DNA from: Seminavis robusta
Lineage: Eukaryota; Bacillariophyta; Bacillariophyceae; Naviculales; Naviculaceae
Assembly (NCBI GenBank): GCA_903772945.1
Contig: CAICTM010001195.1
Coordinates: 1 to 34,431, forward strand
Length of the DNA: 34,431 bases
Direction of reading: 5' to 3'
The notes below the pieces were generated by a model. That model saw only the letters and a program-made list of their open reading frames with translations, did not search any database and had not been told where the DNA came from. Shown here in pieces: positions 9,301-20,235 of the stretch; within the stretch, counting starts at the first letter, position 1; every line of letters begins with the position of its first letter. The position numbers and the translations under genes were made by a program.

Positions 9301-12300
9301 TCGGTCCTTTTGTGGGTGCTCTTGTTGGTTGGGTTTGCAAAACTGTTGGCCTGAGAGATGGACTATTGCTTGAGGGATCATCAGATGGACCAAAAGTAGG
9401 ATCCGAGGATGGAGTGTCTGATTGCTGAGGAGATGGTAAGATTGACATAGATGGATCTAATGACAGAGGTCCAGATGGCATTGAGGATTGATAAGTGCTT
9501 GGAGTTGAAGATGGATTGGCCAAATTGGAGGGCATTGAGAGACCAGAGCTTGGATTCGTCGATTGCAATAATGATGGGCTTGAAGATGGTGTGAACGATT
9601 TTGAGGGCATGGAGGATGGACCAGAGCTTGTATTAGTGGAAACAATCCTTATTGTGATTTCCAAGGGTGTCCCTTGCAAACCATTGAGAGATGGTACTGC
9701 CCGAAGAAGAAGAGAGTCTGTTGTGGTTACCAGAGTTTGGCTGGGGCGATAATTTCCGTCACCATCTTGTCCTGCCAGGGAATATGGTATCACAGTCGCA
9801 GTACCCATCATGACACCATTCTCATAGAAAGCTACACCATCCAGTGAAACTGGGTTTGTGATTACACGCATATTCAGGTTGGGCATTGGTTGATTATGCA
9901 ATATTCGAGAATTTTGCTGGCGGTGGATATCAAGAAGATCAATCACATCCCCATTGGTAATCTCCCTTACATCCTCACCAGTATCGGCATTCACAAGCAC
10001 AAACCCAATGATTTCAGAAACCATCGTGTCAAGCACAGCCACAGCCTGCGCGGAACCTCCAGAATCGGAAATTGAATCGGTAATGGACTGGACGATCTGG
10101 GCCAGGTTGGAGGGTTCCTGGACTTGCTCGCTGATTCCTGAAGGGCTGGAACTTACAGACAGCTCAACCGCTATTCCATTTTCCAGGGGTATCTCCCCAA
10201 CAACCAGCACGCCAACAACCAGCGGCCCATCTTGGACTGAAAGGGAGTTGAATGCCTCAGTGAAGCTTGAGGCCAAATCGTGAGTGTCGACCAGCCCCCC
10301 ACTGGTGCCTCGAAGGTACAAAGAATGTGTCGTCACAACCACCCATCCAGCGTGGAGAGGACATCAACAGCCTGCGCGGAACCTCCAGAATCGGAAATCG
10401 AATCGTAATGGACTGGACAATCTGGGCAAGGTTGGAGGGTTCCTGGACTTGCTCCTGATTCCTGAAGGGCTGGAACTTACAGACAGCTCAACCCTATTCC
10501 ATTTTCCAGGGGTATCTCCCACAACCAGCACGCCAACAACCGCGGCCCATCTTGGATTGGGAGGGGTTGAATGCCTCAGTGAAGCTGAGGCCAAATCGTG
10601 AGTGTGACCAGCCCCCCACTGGTGCCTTCGAAGGTACAAAGAATGTGTCGTTCACAACCACCCATCCAGCGTGGAGAGGACATCACAGCCTGCGCGGAAC
10701 CTCCAGAATCGGAAATCGAATCTGTAATGGACTGGACAATCTGGGCCAGGTTGGAGGGTTCCTGGACTTGCTCGCTGATTCCTGAAGGGCTGGAACTTAC
10801 AGACAGCTCAACCCTATTCCATTTTCCAGGGGTATCTCCCCAACAACCAGCACGCCAACAACCGCGGCCCATCTTGGATTGGGAGGGGTTGAATGCCTCA
10901 GTGAAGCTGAGGCCAAATCGTGAGTGTCGACCAGCCCCCACTGGTGCCGTCGAAGGTACAAAGAATGTGTCTTCACAACCACCCATCCAGCGTGGAGAGG
11001 ACATCCACAGCCTGCGCGGAACCTCCAGAATCGGAAATCGAATCGGTAATGGACTGGACGATCTGGGCCAGGTTGGAGGGTTCCTGGACTTGCTCGCTGA
11101 TTCCTGAAGGGCTGGAACTTACAGACAGCTCAACCACTATTCCATTTTCCAGGGGTATCTCCCCAACAACCAGCACGCCAACAACCAGCGGCCCATCTTG
11201 GATTGGGAGGGCGTTGAATGCCTCAGTGAAGCTTGAGGCCAAATCGTGAGTGTCGACCAGCCCCCCACTGGTGCCGTCGAAGGTGACAAAGAATGTGTCC
11301 ATCACAACCACCTCATCCAGCGTGGAGAGGACATCAACAGCCTGCGCGGAACCTCCAGAATCGGAAATCGAATCTGTAATGGACTGGACGATCTGGGCCA
11401 GGTTGGAGGGTTCCTGGACTTGCTCGCTGATTCCTGAAGGGCTGGAACTTACAGACAGCTCAACCGCTATTCCATTTTCCAGGGGTATCTCCCCAACAAC
11501 CAGCACGCCAACAACCCGCGGCCCATCTTGGATTGGGAGGGAGTTGAATGCCTCAGTGAAGCTTGAGGCCAAATCGTGAGTGTCGACCAGCCCCCCACTG
11601 GTGCCGTCGAAGGTGACAAAGAATGTTTCCTCTACCATTTTCCAGTCATCCAAGGTTTCCAAGACATCCACTGCCTCAAGCCCTTGGTTTGTGATTCTAT
11701 CAGTAAATGTAGATTCAAAGGTTGGCATATTGTCCTCAGATAGAATTTGCTCCACAATGTTGACTGCTGGGTTGTTGTTTACAGCAAAGTCAATGGCGAC
11801 AATGTTGTGAGTTTCGCTGAGTTGACTTTGTGCTGCAACTGATATGTCATTCAAATTGATCTGATTGTTTTGCAGGTTTGTTGAGTCTATGGCAGCAGCA
11901 ACAAACACTGAAACAAGAGGTCCCTCAGGTAGATTGCTGCTGATTGGTGTTTCTCCAGTGAGGACAACAAAAACATGACTTGTTTCGAGTATGCCGGTGG
12001 TTGGCTCATGGGTTGGTTCTGGTGTAGGTTCAGGGGAGGGTTCAGGGGTTGGTTCGAGGGTGGGTTGGACAGTTGGTTCCTGAGTTGGATCATTAGTTGG
12101 ATCATTAGTGGGCTGTGGTGTTGGTGCAAGGGTAGACTCAATAGTGGGTGTGAGTTGGGGTTGAGGGGCTGCAGCCCCAGGTGTTGGTGGCATGTCTGTA
12201 GGAACATTTCCATTCTTGTTGGTAAATGATTTGAGATTTTCAACTGCAGAGGGAGGCAGACTTTGCTTCTTGATACATGTGGGTGCAGCTGGTGAAGTTG

Positions 12301-14515
12301 AAAGTATGATTGTGGGTCTACCGGTTGGCGAAATGGAAACCTCAATAGTTGAAGGCCTATGTGCTGCAAATAAAAGAAGGCCTTCAACAGTTTCATTTGA
12401 CAGCACTGTTGGATGGCCCATAGGAACAGCAGCACTCGGCTTTGCCACAGTAGAACTGGTGGGTGGGCCCTCACGAGGAACACTATGAGGGCTCGTTGCG
12501 GCAACAGGTCCAGTAGATCCACTTGGGCGTCCTTCTGTTGTTGGAATGGCAGCAGCAACATTGGGTGGGGTTTCTGGACCATGAGGACTACCAAATCCAG
12601 ATTGAACTGTGGGTCTTTGGTTGTTGTTACCAGGCCCCCCAAGACTAACACTTGGTGCTGCATTGGTAGCTCCCGCAGGAGTATTCCCTGTAGCACTTGG
12701 AGGATCAGGATTACTGGGGAAAGCAGCGGTGGACCCGCTGGAATCTGTTGGTAATGGATTGTTTTGGGCAGCAGGGGCTTGACTGTTGGTACTTGTGGTT
12801 GATGGAGCTTTGTTGATACCGGTATCATTGGTGATGGAGGGCGCCTCTATAGTACTGCCGTTTGTGGCGGATGGAGCCTGGTTGTCAGGGTTGTTGCTGG
12901 TGGTGGGTGTACTGCCTGGGTTGTTTTTGTTGTTTCCATTTGAGGCTGATGGGGCCTGATTGATGCCCCTGTCTTTGGCTGAAGGTGCCAGGTTGTCTTC
13001 GTTATTAATCAGGTTTGGAGTGGACGGGGCCTGATTGTTTGATGTTGTAGCAGTCGGCTGGTCCTCTGGTGTGGCAACGGGGGGTTCCTGGTCATTCGGT
13101 GCTGTTTCATCGCCTCTATCACTGTTTTCTGGAAGACTGCTTGTAACGGGAGGAATCTCCTTGTTGGGAACCTCCATCTTCTCTGGCATGGTTCCCTGGC
13201 TTTCAATAATCACATCTGGGTTGTTTGGATCCACAGCATCAATATACACAATGGGGGTATTCCGTGTCTTGGGCGTGGATGGTTGTGGTTGGGTTAGGGT
13301 AGGGCCGTCAGCTTTCTTAGTAGTGTCATCGATGGTAGCAGCAATCTCCGGCGACATGCGAGTAACAAAATCATCGAACCTTTCATTGATGTCTATATCA
13401 TTTGCTGACTCTTCTGGAGCACCTGGACTTGGGCCCTCATCAAATAGGGGATTGATGTCTGGGCATCCGATACAGCTAACATTGGATTCCCAGACTGTGA
13501 GTGTCAAAGGGGTGTCTCCAGCTGTGATATTCTCAACCTGGACAAGTTCATTCCCCAGCATGAAGCGCTCATATTCATCAGCACAGGCATCAGTCTGGTT
13601 TTTGAAGATGTCGCGGAATGCTTCTTCCAGGTTGTCTTTGTTGGCATTGACCTCCTCGGGAGTAACATTCTGCACAACTAGACGCGTGATGCCCATCTTG
13701 ACCACATAATCATCAGCCGAGGAGCTATTACAAAGAGGTCTGGAGTAGCTGTCAGCTGGTGGGGCTGCACCGGGAGTCCGAGTGGTCATCACCGCAGCAG
13801 TAATAGCGATGCCAGCGGCCACAGCCGCAGTTGTTGTAGCAGCGAGTGTTGATCGTTGGGCTGTTGGAGCTGCCTGCATTGCTTGAGGCCCAGCAGCAAC
13901 ATTTGCATTGGCTGCCTTGGTGGCTTCCACTGACATCTCTTTATAGACTGTTGGATAGTCCTTCTTTTCTTCGTCTGGCTCATCCAAGCCAAACCATCGC
14001 TTACACCCCAATGCACCTAAGAGATAGCTGATGATAAGTCGGGGCCACTTGAATAGCCACCAGCAGAGATCATATAGATTTAGCATTGCAAGTTCAGTCA
14101 ATGCACTCTTGATGAAGCCGTCACGAATTTGTTGCTCAAGTTTGTCAGGATCAATAGAACCAGCAGACTCACTGTTGGAGTCTGCTTCATCGACACCCTC
14201 TACTGCATCTTGTAGCTCAATCTGAACTGACTTGTAATTGGTTGGGTCCTCCATGAGTTTGGAATCAATCAAAGAGTGACTGGGGAGGCGTGGGCCAGAC
14301 CAGTCATCATCGTCATCTTCCGGTGCTTCCATGAGGTGGGATGACGCAAATCGAGGAGGCCCATTACTCCTTCTGGAATGGTTCCATACAGGGATTTCAC
14401 CCATTTCTGCTGTATCTAACGGGGCGTCCAGCAAGTCAATCTCATCTTCTGGAAATGTTGCCATATCGGGTTCAGAGGCGAATGGCCCGTCCTTCGGGGC
14501 TTGATCGTCATCCAT
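6321..14515 (-). CDS. Giant single-pass surface protein: PT stalk, tandem 110-aa domains, PSxxPS, DUF285 repeats
   Basis: The model is complement(join(6321..6628, 6717..6791, 6892..6969, 7065..7080, 7166..7378, 7456..7488, 7592..7608, 7697..14515)). The start is the ATG at 14515; the frame opens upstream only through a TTG. In order it encodes an acidic N-terminus, a Trp-rich hydrophobic stretch (about residues 137-170), a membrane helix (223-244), an ectodomain with a CxxC motif, a Ser/Thr/Asn/Pro stalk, tandem 110-residue domains (11740-10019), a possible Ig-like domain (about 10018-9640), PSxxPS repeats (9630-8080), KAPT/KAPS repeats (8072-7800), and DUF285/BspA repeats such as SFNQDISTWDVSNVNIM. 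It ends in GPFCHLCT. The domain order suggests an adhesion-type surface protein (inference). As given, the frame is broken in three repeat copies and near 8072. Allowing 25 missing bases makes exon 1 end in phase 1, as its acceptor needs, giving about 2,527 residues. Confidence 0.8.
7065..7608 (-). other. Micro-exons of the giant gene (16, 33 and 17 nt)
   Basis: Three very small exons can be placed because the protein reads through them into a standard DUF285 entry. Exon 2 (7592-7608, 17 nt) follows TACAG and precedes GTAAGC. It joins the first exon's final TATG to give YGAIATW. Exon 3 (7456-7488, 33 nt) encodes DVSKVSDFSSL. Exon 5 (7065-7080, 16 nt) joins exon 4 (...NVNIM) to exon 6 and yields TGAFISSSFNQ. 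Exon 4 (7166-7378, 213 nt) lies between. All have GT/AG borders. Confidence 0.75.
7800..9630 (-). repeat. PSxxPS and KAPT protein-repeat coding region
   Basis: Codons for PSxxPSxxPS repeat almost without interruption from about 9630 to 8080, followed by KAPT/KAPS repeats to about 7800. The plus strand shows the antisense as GATGGGCT-type words. Such Pro/Ser stalks are common in diatom secreted and surface proteins, and are usually read as extended, O-glycosylated spacers. The frame shifts by one base at about 8072, exactly where the PSxxPS repeats give way to the KAPS repeats. Confidence 0.8.
10019..11740 (-). repeat. 330-bp tandem repeat, about six copies, internal copies damaged
   Basis: A marker (GTGAGTGTCGACCAGCCCCC on the plus strand, with small variants) begins at 10280, 10598, 10920, 11246 and 11576. 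The spacings are 318, 322, 326 and 330. The 330-bp unit encodes a domain of 110 residues that starts TFFVTFDGTSGGLVDTHDLA and ends near SDSGGSAQAVDVLSTLD. The outer copies (10019-10279, and 11246 onward) are intact. The three inner copies lack 12, 8 and 4 single bases, with no insertions. The domain alternates strand-like and helix-like segments; I do not recognise it. Confidence 0.9.
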
Positions 14516-15704
14516 TCTTGGCTGTTTTTTGGAGGACAAGAGTACTGTTTTGTTAGATCATTGTCAGCCAACACCCCAAACGATCGATTAGACTAATTGA
14601 TAGGATTCACAGTTTTTCGATTTATTTCTTCTGGCTCATGCTTCGAATCTCGAGGACTTGCTCTCTTATCTTCCATTGTCCACTTACCTTCCGTATACCT
14701 GGAAGTTCTTTCTGTTGATACTGTTCGTGCGAACAATATTACAATACGAGTCAACTGATCGGATGTGTGTATCTATATGGTAGAGTGGACTGTGGGTGTT
14801 GAGAAAATGCGTTCCAAGAGGAGGATCGAGGTCACTCAAAAATAGAAGTTGTCCTCTTTTGGTTTGTGACGAGATACTAGACTATGCATGCAGGGGGAAA
14901 CTCTCTCGATCGCAGCGATGCGAGATGTGAGACAACGATTGCATCGTCTGAAGAATGTGTCCAAGATCTACTGGATAGGCTTCGCAAATCCCTTAATACA
15001 GTATCTATACTGTAGCTCTCAAGGAGTACAGCCCCTGTTTCACCAAGAGCCGCCACAACAGAGCTAGCCTAGCGGTACGGGTACTTCTGGCCATTGAGGA
15101 TTTTAAGATTGTGAAACAGTACCGTACAGTGCTCTGAGAAAGGATTAAAAAGCCCTTCAGAAGTAAATGTCCAAGAAGCTCATAGCAGTCTCGAGTCTAC
15201 TGTGACTCTTCTAAATCCATCGAGCTTCAACCCAGCATTATGTCATTCTACTAGCTAGCTAGCTAGCTAGAGTAATGATAACGTCCCTACTAGCTAGCTA
15301 GCTAGTGCCTGTCGTCCCTTGCATTGAGAACTGTTTGAAGTTGAGCTTCAAACTGTTCTCAAGGGTACCGTTATGGGGGAACGAGAAACGAAAGACGATG
15401 GAGGGGAAAATGACGTGTCCAAGGACCCGAGCAAGGGTTCATCGGTACAGTAACAACCCTAACCCCAACTATGCTCGTGATGCCGCTGCGGCGTTACGGC
15501 AGGGTTTCGTGTGCTTTGGATACCGGTAGGTACTCGCAGGCTTATTGAGCATTCCAGAGAAAGCATCCTGGGTCCTGGGCGACCATGGCACCATCCATGT
15601 GACGCACTTACTGTACTTTGAAAGTAAGAGTGGCAACCCTCCAAAGGACATGCAAAGCAACAGTCAACATCCAAGCCAGTAGCTAGCTAGATAGTCTAGT
15701 AGTG
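14516..15704. other. Intergenic region between divergent genes, CTAG microsatellites
   Basis: About 1.2 kb without a supported gene. It should contain the promoters of the giant gene (minus) and of the SAP-domain gene (plus). Visible structure is limited to (CTAG)n runs at about 15250-15270 and 15290-15305, and short frames without family likeness at 15305-15674. Confidence 0.5.
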
Positions 15705-16624
15705 ATGAAGTTTCTTCTTTGGTTGTCTGTGATTTGTGTGGTGTGCTGTACGGCTTCCGGAGCTTTTTCTACAATAAGAATTGATAATAGAAGTCCAAGT
15801 CAAAGATGCTTGCATCCAATAATAAGACAACGACGGCGAAGATCATCCGTGGTAGTACTACATGATTGGGGCTGGGGTCCTGGACAATCGCGTCCTCCTG
15901 CCTTGGACAACAACATTAATCGACAACCACCAGTGGTAGCGGATGACGATATTTTTGTGGTGGAACAACAAGTGCGAGCCAGTGCTCAAGCCCGCGTGGA
16001 TCAAGCCAGTGTGACTCGCGCCGTGGAACAAGTCTCACCTCCCGTCGTATCGACCTGGAGTATTTCCGTGGCGGCGGGAGTGGCAGCAGGGATTGCCTGT
16101 TTGGTCGCCACACAAAGTTTGGTTTTAGCGGGCATGGCCACGGCAGGAATTGCCTTTGTCGCCAGTCGCAATCCCACTGAAGAAGACAATCCTGTTGGGG
16201 CCATTGCTAGGATGGTGAGTACTGATACCTATTTGTGTATACCTTTTTTTGACTTGCTGTGTTGTATAGTTTTCCTCACTTGTCTCTCTCTATCTTGATA
16301 CCTTGATATTTTGTCATACAGTTGGGCCGGAAAACACTCGATACAGTCGTCGAGGTCACCCCCAAGGCCAAGGCACTGGCACGGGTTGCTCTTTCGGGAC
16401 AAGATGAACTCGACCAACTAAGGATGGAAAAGGAACAACTCCAAACCGAAGTGAAGCAATTGCGATTGTGGAAGGCACGGCGGACTTGGATTGATGAACG
16501 AGGACCCGAGTACAATCTACAACAACTCAAAGAGCTGGCCCGACAAAACAATCTATTGGTGGGCGGTACCAAGTCGCAGATACTCATGCGATTGATTGAA
16601 GCTAGGATTATTCGAATTGATTGA
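15705..16624 (+). CDS. Plastid-targeted membrane protein with C-terminal SAP domain
   Basis: The model is join(15705..16214, 16322..16624), 270 residues. The intron at 16215-16321 (107 nt) runs from GTGAGT to CATACAG and falls between whole codons. Residues 1-19 form a signal peptide, followed by the diatom plastid-import motif at the cleavage site (ASG-A|F-S, Phe21). A basic, Ser/Arg-rich transit-like region runs to about residue 50. Residues 114-152 are a Gly/Ala-rich hydrophobic stretch with room for one or two membrane helices. Residues 196-222 are a predicted coiled coil. Residues 232-266 match a SAP domain (LQQLKELARQNNLLVGGTKS, then hydrophobic ILMRLIEA). SAP domains bind DNA or RNA; a role tethering plastid nucleoids or transcripts to membrane is inference. 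Confidence 0.8.
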
Positions 16625-17663
16625 TTGATTTTACATGGAGGTACTGAATGGAAGTGCTGAATGAATGAATGGATTGAATAGAAAGAAAACGAAAAGAATA
16701 GGAAACGAAAGGAAGGAATAGTGAAAGTGAAGAAGGATGCTATGATAGAAAGAACCTGCTTTTTCCAGAAGCTGCCACCCACCTTTGCGCTACCGATGGG
16801 CGGAGCTGACAAATTATACCCAACAATAAACGTGTCTCATCAAGGCAGACAAGTATGGTAGTGCCACGACGAACGAACGAACGAAAAGCGCATCTCGGAT
16901 GTTTTCAATGGCTGCAACTCATGCATCACACAGAGCCTCGTTACAACTGGAGAAGAGCTGCATGACAGCTTTTTTGTCGCCGACGGCAGCTCGTGGTGGT
17001 GCTGCCACCCGAAGATGAGCTGACGAATTCCTAGCTAGTAGCGGAGAGGTACCGATACATGCCAAAACTAGAATATGCAAAGACTATCTTGCTAGCTAGA
17101 ACGTACCAGTGCTTATGACCGTAATCCGGAGGCAACCATGGCGCCATGGTCGCACCTGGAGCTCCGCCACTGACGTCAGCTGCAATGTTCAAGGTTTAAC
17201 ACAGTAGAGCTGGTGCAAATACACTTTTCCAGAATTGATTCGATTCGATTCGATTCGATTCGATTCGACACAAGTCTGGTCTTCAAAAGGTACTCAAAGC
17301 GTATTGAGCCTATCTTACCACAGATCTACTTAGCCGGTCCTTGCTTGCATGCTTTGACTCTATCCTGGATAAAAAAGAAGTCCGCATTCTACTCGCGACC
17401 CAACCATTGGATTGGTCCAAACTAGTACATCTCGTACAGGCCACCTGCGCGCCGCACACCATCGCAAAACCAGCTTGTATAAAACGTAAATTGACTAAAT
17501 AATCAGCGAAATGCAAAAAGTAAAATTTAAAATACCTTGCTATTAAGAATGTCCGTGACGTGCTTCCACTGCCTTTGCCATCTATGCTAGCTAGCTAGCT
17601 AGTACCTAGCTAGTCATGTTACAGCTACAAATAGCTTGTTCACTACTACATTACCACTACCAT
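16625..17663. other. Intergenic region with GATTC and CTAG microsatellites
   Basis: No supported gene. A (GATTC)n tract lies at about 17234-17268 and a (CTAG)n tract at about 17586-17606. The first 100 bases contain GAATGAATG and GAAAG-type simple repeats typical of a 3' UTR. The frames at 17213-17516 are repeat-derived. Confidence 0.5.
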
Positions 17664-18506
17664 CTAACTGTATTGCTTTAAAGCTTGCTCCCAGCCAGGG
17701 TTGCTTGAGATATTACAGCTGGGAGCAAGCAGCAAACCACACGCGCATTCCAACATGTAATGGATGGCTCTTCTTTTGTTCTCAACATGCGTGAGCTTGC
17801 TGTTCATTGTTTTAAACTTTTCGGATTCTGCTTGAGTGACATCAAATAGCCTAACCAATTGTGAAGTTTGTTCATCAAGTCTGGCTCCAAAGCTTGGACC
17901 GGCAGCCGGCAAAGTCGCACCCAAGCCAACATATTGTTCTAAGTTTTCAAAGAAGCCCTGCCTTCCACCACCAAATGATAAAGGATCCGCATCTCCTAGA
18001 AGAGGGTAGCCTGTATAGAATTCTGATTTTCTGGCTTCTGCAGTAGTCAGCTTGGCACCATTCTTATGCTCCACGTCCCTTTGGTACATGTACCGACCAG
18101 GGCTGACAGAAGAGCTTGCGACCATTCCGGCACGGACCCATTGCCTTCGATTCTTGTCCCAATAGAAATAGGCACCGTCAACTCGCATTGTAATAGTAAC
18201 CAGCTTGAAGTTGGATGGATCAGCCAGCAGGTTGTCCGTTGGTTTAAGACACCCCAAATCGTCCACAATCATGTCTTTCATAACAAACAGTGCACATACA
18301 TAACCAAGTGTCTTTGCTTGGAAGTCCCAGCACCAGTTGGCTCTGTTATGTTCTTTAACACGCTGACTTCCATTGACCAGCCATTCCAATCTAGCAACTA
18401 ACATTGACTGCAAAAAATCTGCTTTCGATAGCAAAGTTGGATCAACATCGTTCATACCAAAACCAAACAGCCGACCTGCCTCGTTCCTCCACGAGTCGGT
18501 TCTCAT
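17664..18506 (-). CDS. Unknown protein of the transposase-like cluster, ORF gamma
   Basis: 280 codons from the ATG at 18506. The same frame stays open and coding-like upstream to about 18569 (reading SRFSVNDYVSASTF before the ATG), so the true 5' end may be an exon border or a decayed start. Features include a Trp-rich segment (RANWCWDFQAKTLGYVCAL), a beta-rich middle (FKLVTITMRVDGAYFYWDKN), and a C-terminal Cys-containing helix. I do not recognise the family. It lies 166 bp downstream of a same-strand ORF with transposase-like features, so it may be the second part of the same element. Host gene status is not excluded. Confidence 0.5.
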   Translation of the reverse strand: MRTDSWRNEAGRLFGFGMNDVDPTLLSKADFLQSMLVARLEWLVNGSQRVKEHNRANWCWDFQAKTLGYVCALFVMKDMIVDDLGCLKPTDNLLADPSNFKLVTITMRVDGAYFYWDKNRRQWVRAGMVASSSVSPGRYMYQRDVEHKNGAKLTTAEARKSEFYTGYPLLGDADPLSFGGGRQGFFENLEQYVGLGATLPAAGPSFGARLDEQTSQLVRLFDVTQAESEKFKTMNSKLTHVENKRRAIHYMLECACGLLLAPSCNISSNPGWEQALKQYS

Positions 18507-18672
18507 AAAAGTAGATGCCGATACATAGTCATTGACACTGAATCTGGACAGACTACGACAATCACAATTTCACCGCTCCAAATGTGGCGCATTGAATTGG
18601 TTTTTGCGTCTTTTGTCACCGCTCTTTTGGTTTTACTCAATAATCACCGGTTTATTCTTGCATTCAAATAGG

Positions 18673-19944
18673 CTAGCACAACCAGGCACTTTTCGGTCTC
18701 CGGTACAATAGATCCGTGGATTTCCCCTTTTTGGGGGGCCAACCCGCAGCCAAATCTCTGGGCCAATCTCTTGTTTTGTTGACCGTCGGAAACGTTCGAA
18801 CATGGACAAATGCTTGCAGCTCTGGCTTAGTCGGTCCATCAAAATGCGCCAATGTAGCTTGAGCAAAATCTAAGTTGCCTAATTGCAGAGCTTCATTCAG
18901 CTTCTTCTCGCATGCTTCATTAGTATCGATGAGATCTTTGTATCGTTTGCACTCTTTCTGATACAGATTCTCCTGCTTGGCATTGGCTGCTAAGATCTTG
19001 GTGGCACGGAGCTGTATCTGGTACTCATGATCAAGGCATTTTGCACGTTGACGATGCTCCTGGGAGACACCTTGATGTTTGGGAACAGACTGTCCCTCAG
19101 AATCAAGATCCATGGGGAACCCCAAGTCATCAAAAACAGTTTCCGCCACATGGCCATGATCAATCACTTCCTGGACCAGTCTGGGAAAATGATTCTTCAT
19201 AAGATTGACTTCATCTATTTTCATTTGTTTGCTGCATGTTGAAAGTATTCCATCAAAGTCTGGCAATGCCAATCCCTGGACTCCAAAAGGTGTTGATACC
19301 ATGCCATTTTCATAAAAGCCGGCACCAATAATATGGGATGAAACAGCCTTAGACAATACAGCTGGATGCTTGCTAATGAAGTCAATCAATGCGTTCAGTT
19401 TCCGTGAGGGCAGGTTCAATCCAATTTTATGTCTGGCTCTTGCAAATGTATTGCAAATCTCATTCTTAAAGCTATGAGCAGCCGGTGGAATATCTTTGTT
19501 CGTTGTAGATTTGCCTATTGCCTTTTCCAATTTGAATTTGGGACTCAGATCAGCGGCCTGTTCAGTTGCAGACCGTGCTGCAGACTGCTTACATGGGTGT
19601 ATCTTCCTCTCTCTATATTGACTGAGAGTAGATTCTTCGGCGATCGTTGCCAACTGGGCAATGTCGCCGTCACACCAAGCCACAGCAGTCAGGCTATCAG
19701 GGATAGGAGTTCCCCGTTCCCACCCCTCTTTCACACGTATATTATCAACCCAAGGCAAGAAGCAATCTTTTATAAAATGCCTATACTTGACTTTATCTGT
19801 TTCATTGTCGCCATCATTGCGAACAAAAACAACAAAGCCCGGGTCCTCACGACTAACCGAGACACCGCCACCACCAACACACAAACCATTGATTTGGAGA
19901 ACCAACACTCCATCCTTGCATTGGTCTTTGGAAGCTAAGCTCAT
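18673..19944 (-). CDS. Transposase-like protein, possible DDE-type catalytic region, ORF beta
   Basis: 423 codons from the ATG at 19944. An in-frame TGA directly precedes this ATG, and a coding-like stretch in another frame lies just upstream (TLLDVLAPCVDDN), so the 5' part may be frameshifted away. The region FIKDCFLPWVDNIR followed by TAVAWCDGDIAQLATI resembles the layout around catalytic aspartates in DDE-type transposases, though I cannot assign the residues. The C-terminal third is charged and helical (KECKRYKDLIDTNEACEKKL). Mobile-element origin is inferred from this, from the frameshifts in its neighbour, and from the lack of any host family likeness. Confidence 0.45.
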   Translation of the reverse strand: MSLASKDQCKDGVLVLQINGLCVGGGGVSVSREDPGFVVFVRNDGDNETDKVKYRHFIKDCFLPWVDNIRVKEGWERGTPIPDSLTAVAWCDGDIAQLATIAEESTLSQYRERKIHPCKQSAARSATEQAADLSPKFKLEKAIGKSTTNKDIPPAAHSFKNEICNTFARARHKIGLNLPSRKLNALIDFISKHPAVLSKAVSSHIIGAGFYENGMVSTPFGVQGLALPDFDGILSTCSKQMKIDEVNLMKNHFPRLVQEVIDHGHVAETVFDDLGFPMDLDSEGQSVPKHQGVSQEHRQRAKCLDHEYQIQLRATKILAANAKQENLYQKECKRYKDLIDTNEACEKKLNEALQLGNLDFAQATLAHFDGPTKPELQAFVHVRTFPTVNKTRDWPRDLAAGWPPKKGKSTDLLYRRPKSAWLC

Positions 19945-20235
19945 TCAAGACCACAAGCAATTGTCATCCACACACGGGGCCAGTACATCCAGAAGCGTGT
20001 CATAAGTTCGTCATTTTTACTCCGAATGCCAGTGGCAGTAGCTGGCGATGGACTGGTAGTGTATATTGATTTGCGTCCGGTATTTGCTTCGTGGGTTGAA
20101 ACCGAAGTTACATACACTTCATTGAATCAAATCATGTGAAATCCTCGATTGCTCATATTCCGGTTACTAACTAAGGTGAAACTCGCATTCATGGGTCAGT
20201 TGAAAGAGTTAAGAACAAGAAGCTCAAGGGCTGGA

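Noticed and set aside
8100..9428. Plus-strand Gly/Asp/Leu-rich repeat frames (GLSDG type)
   Set aside because: These are the exact antisense of the PSxxPS repeat codons on the minus strand.
10280..11576. CRISPR-like regular repeats
   Set aside because: The unit is 330 bp, has no spacers, and is protein-coding in a eukaryotic gene.
11887..12828. 313-codon minus-strand frame rich in Gln, Leu and His
   Set aside because: It is the shifted-frame shadow of the P/T-rich stalk of the giant gene, which has the better composition and a continuous frame.
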